This document shows, one piece after another, positions 63,774 to 64,000 of a stretch of DNA of 64,000 nucleotides. A program made the translations under genes and the position numbers. The stretch's first letter is position 1. Each line of letters begins with the position of its first letter. The notes below the pieces were generated by a model. The model saw only the letters and a list, made by a program, of their open reading frames with translations, searched no databases and was not told the origin of the DNA. This DNA is from Circinella minor (taxonomy: Eukaryota; Mucoromycota; Mucoromycetes; Mucorales; Lichtheimiaceae), in NCBI GenBank assembly GCA_016758965.1, contig JAEPRB010000216.1, positions 1 through 64,000 of the forward strand. The letters are read 5' to 3'.

Positions 63774-64000
63774 GACAGAAAGCTGAATGAATTTGACATG
63801 ATGAAGGTGGAACACGCAGGGGATGAAAAACTCTTGGAGTATGCACTATTACTATTGAAGAAAAATCGTGTATGGGTAAAATTATGTATCCAGAAAATTA
63901 ACAAGAATAGCATCATTCAGTTCTTTACTTGGTATAATCAGCACTTGATGGTTATTCCTCCATCTCTTTATATTTATTTTTTACAAAACATAATTTCCTT
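63774..64000 (+). CDS. Partial open frame running off the window
   Basis: Open from after TGA at 63771-63773 to the window end; first ATG at 63798 (MMKVEHAGDEKLLEYALLLL, then KNRVWVKLCIQKINKN). The composition looks protein-like and amphipathic, but there is no recognisable domain, and the real start could lie in an upstream exon. The opposite strand also has an open frame here. Confidence 0.25.

Overview
The window is strongly AT-rich eukaryotic DNA with many short spliced introns (about 50-180 nt, GT..AG), long poly-A/poly-T tracts and large intergenic spaces. The protein set (YG-rich PEX13, a RanBP3/Yrb2-type protein, a PX-PH phospholipase D, an HSPA12-like Hsp70, TPR/F-box/LRR proteins and relics) and the gene structure suggest an early-diverging fungus, most likely Mucoromycota (Mucorales-like). 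That placement is inferred from protein character; no search was possible. No rRNA or tRNA gene was recognised.

Layout. 1-20.9 kb is a repeat-dominated accessory region. A ~3.8 kb degenerate gene-bearing repeat ('A') occurs at 1-3890 and 17117-20880. Next to it lie several minus-strand copies of an unrecognised gene family ('B'): copies at 6347-4792, 7173-6430 and 17116-14211, plus an exon array at 8107-7337. Each full copy has a large first exon (basic N-terminus, then an Asp/Glu-rich tail) followed by a series of 32-121 nt mini-exons with near-identical splice borders. The region also holds an assembly gap (13717-13721) flanked by what looks like an unmerged contig overlap.

21-25 kb is sparse and carries an F-box/LRR pseudogene. 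25.0-28.9 kb holds two convergent housekeeping genes, PEX13 (+) and a Ran-binding FG protein (-). 29.7-43.7 kb is again repetitive: two ~820 bp pogo-like MITEs, a ~2.2 kb inverted repeat carrying two decayed copies of one gene family (a third relic at 43.2-43.7 kb), an intact small secreted cysteine-rich protein gene, and fragments of repeat A.

43.9-55.9 kb is the gene-dense part: a TPR/F-box/LRR protein, a 14-exon phospholipase D and a 9-exon Hsp70-like ATPase, all on the plus strand. The PLD and Hsp70 genes contain very small exons (27, 16, 14 and 10 nt). 56-64 kb is mostly non-coding: a 370 bp MITE, another F-box/LRR relic, low-complexity repeats, a possible structured RNA and a ~1.1 kb foldback palindrome.

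The housekeeping genes serve unrelated processes (peroxisomal import, nuclear transport, phospholipid signalling, chaperone-like ATPase, ubiquitin ligase adaptor). The most unusual content is the tandem, splice-delimited mini-exon array of family B, which I could not match to any known family.
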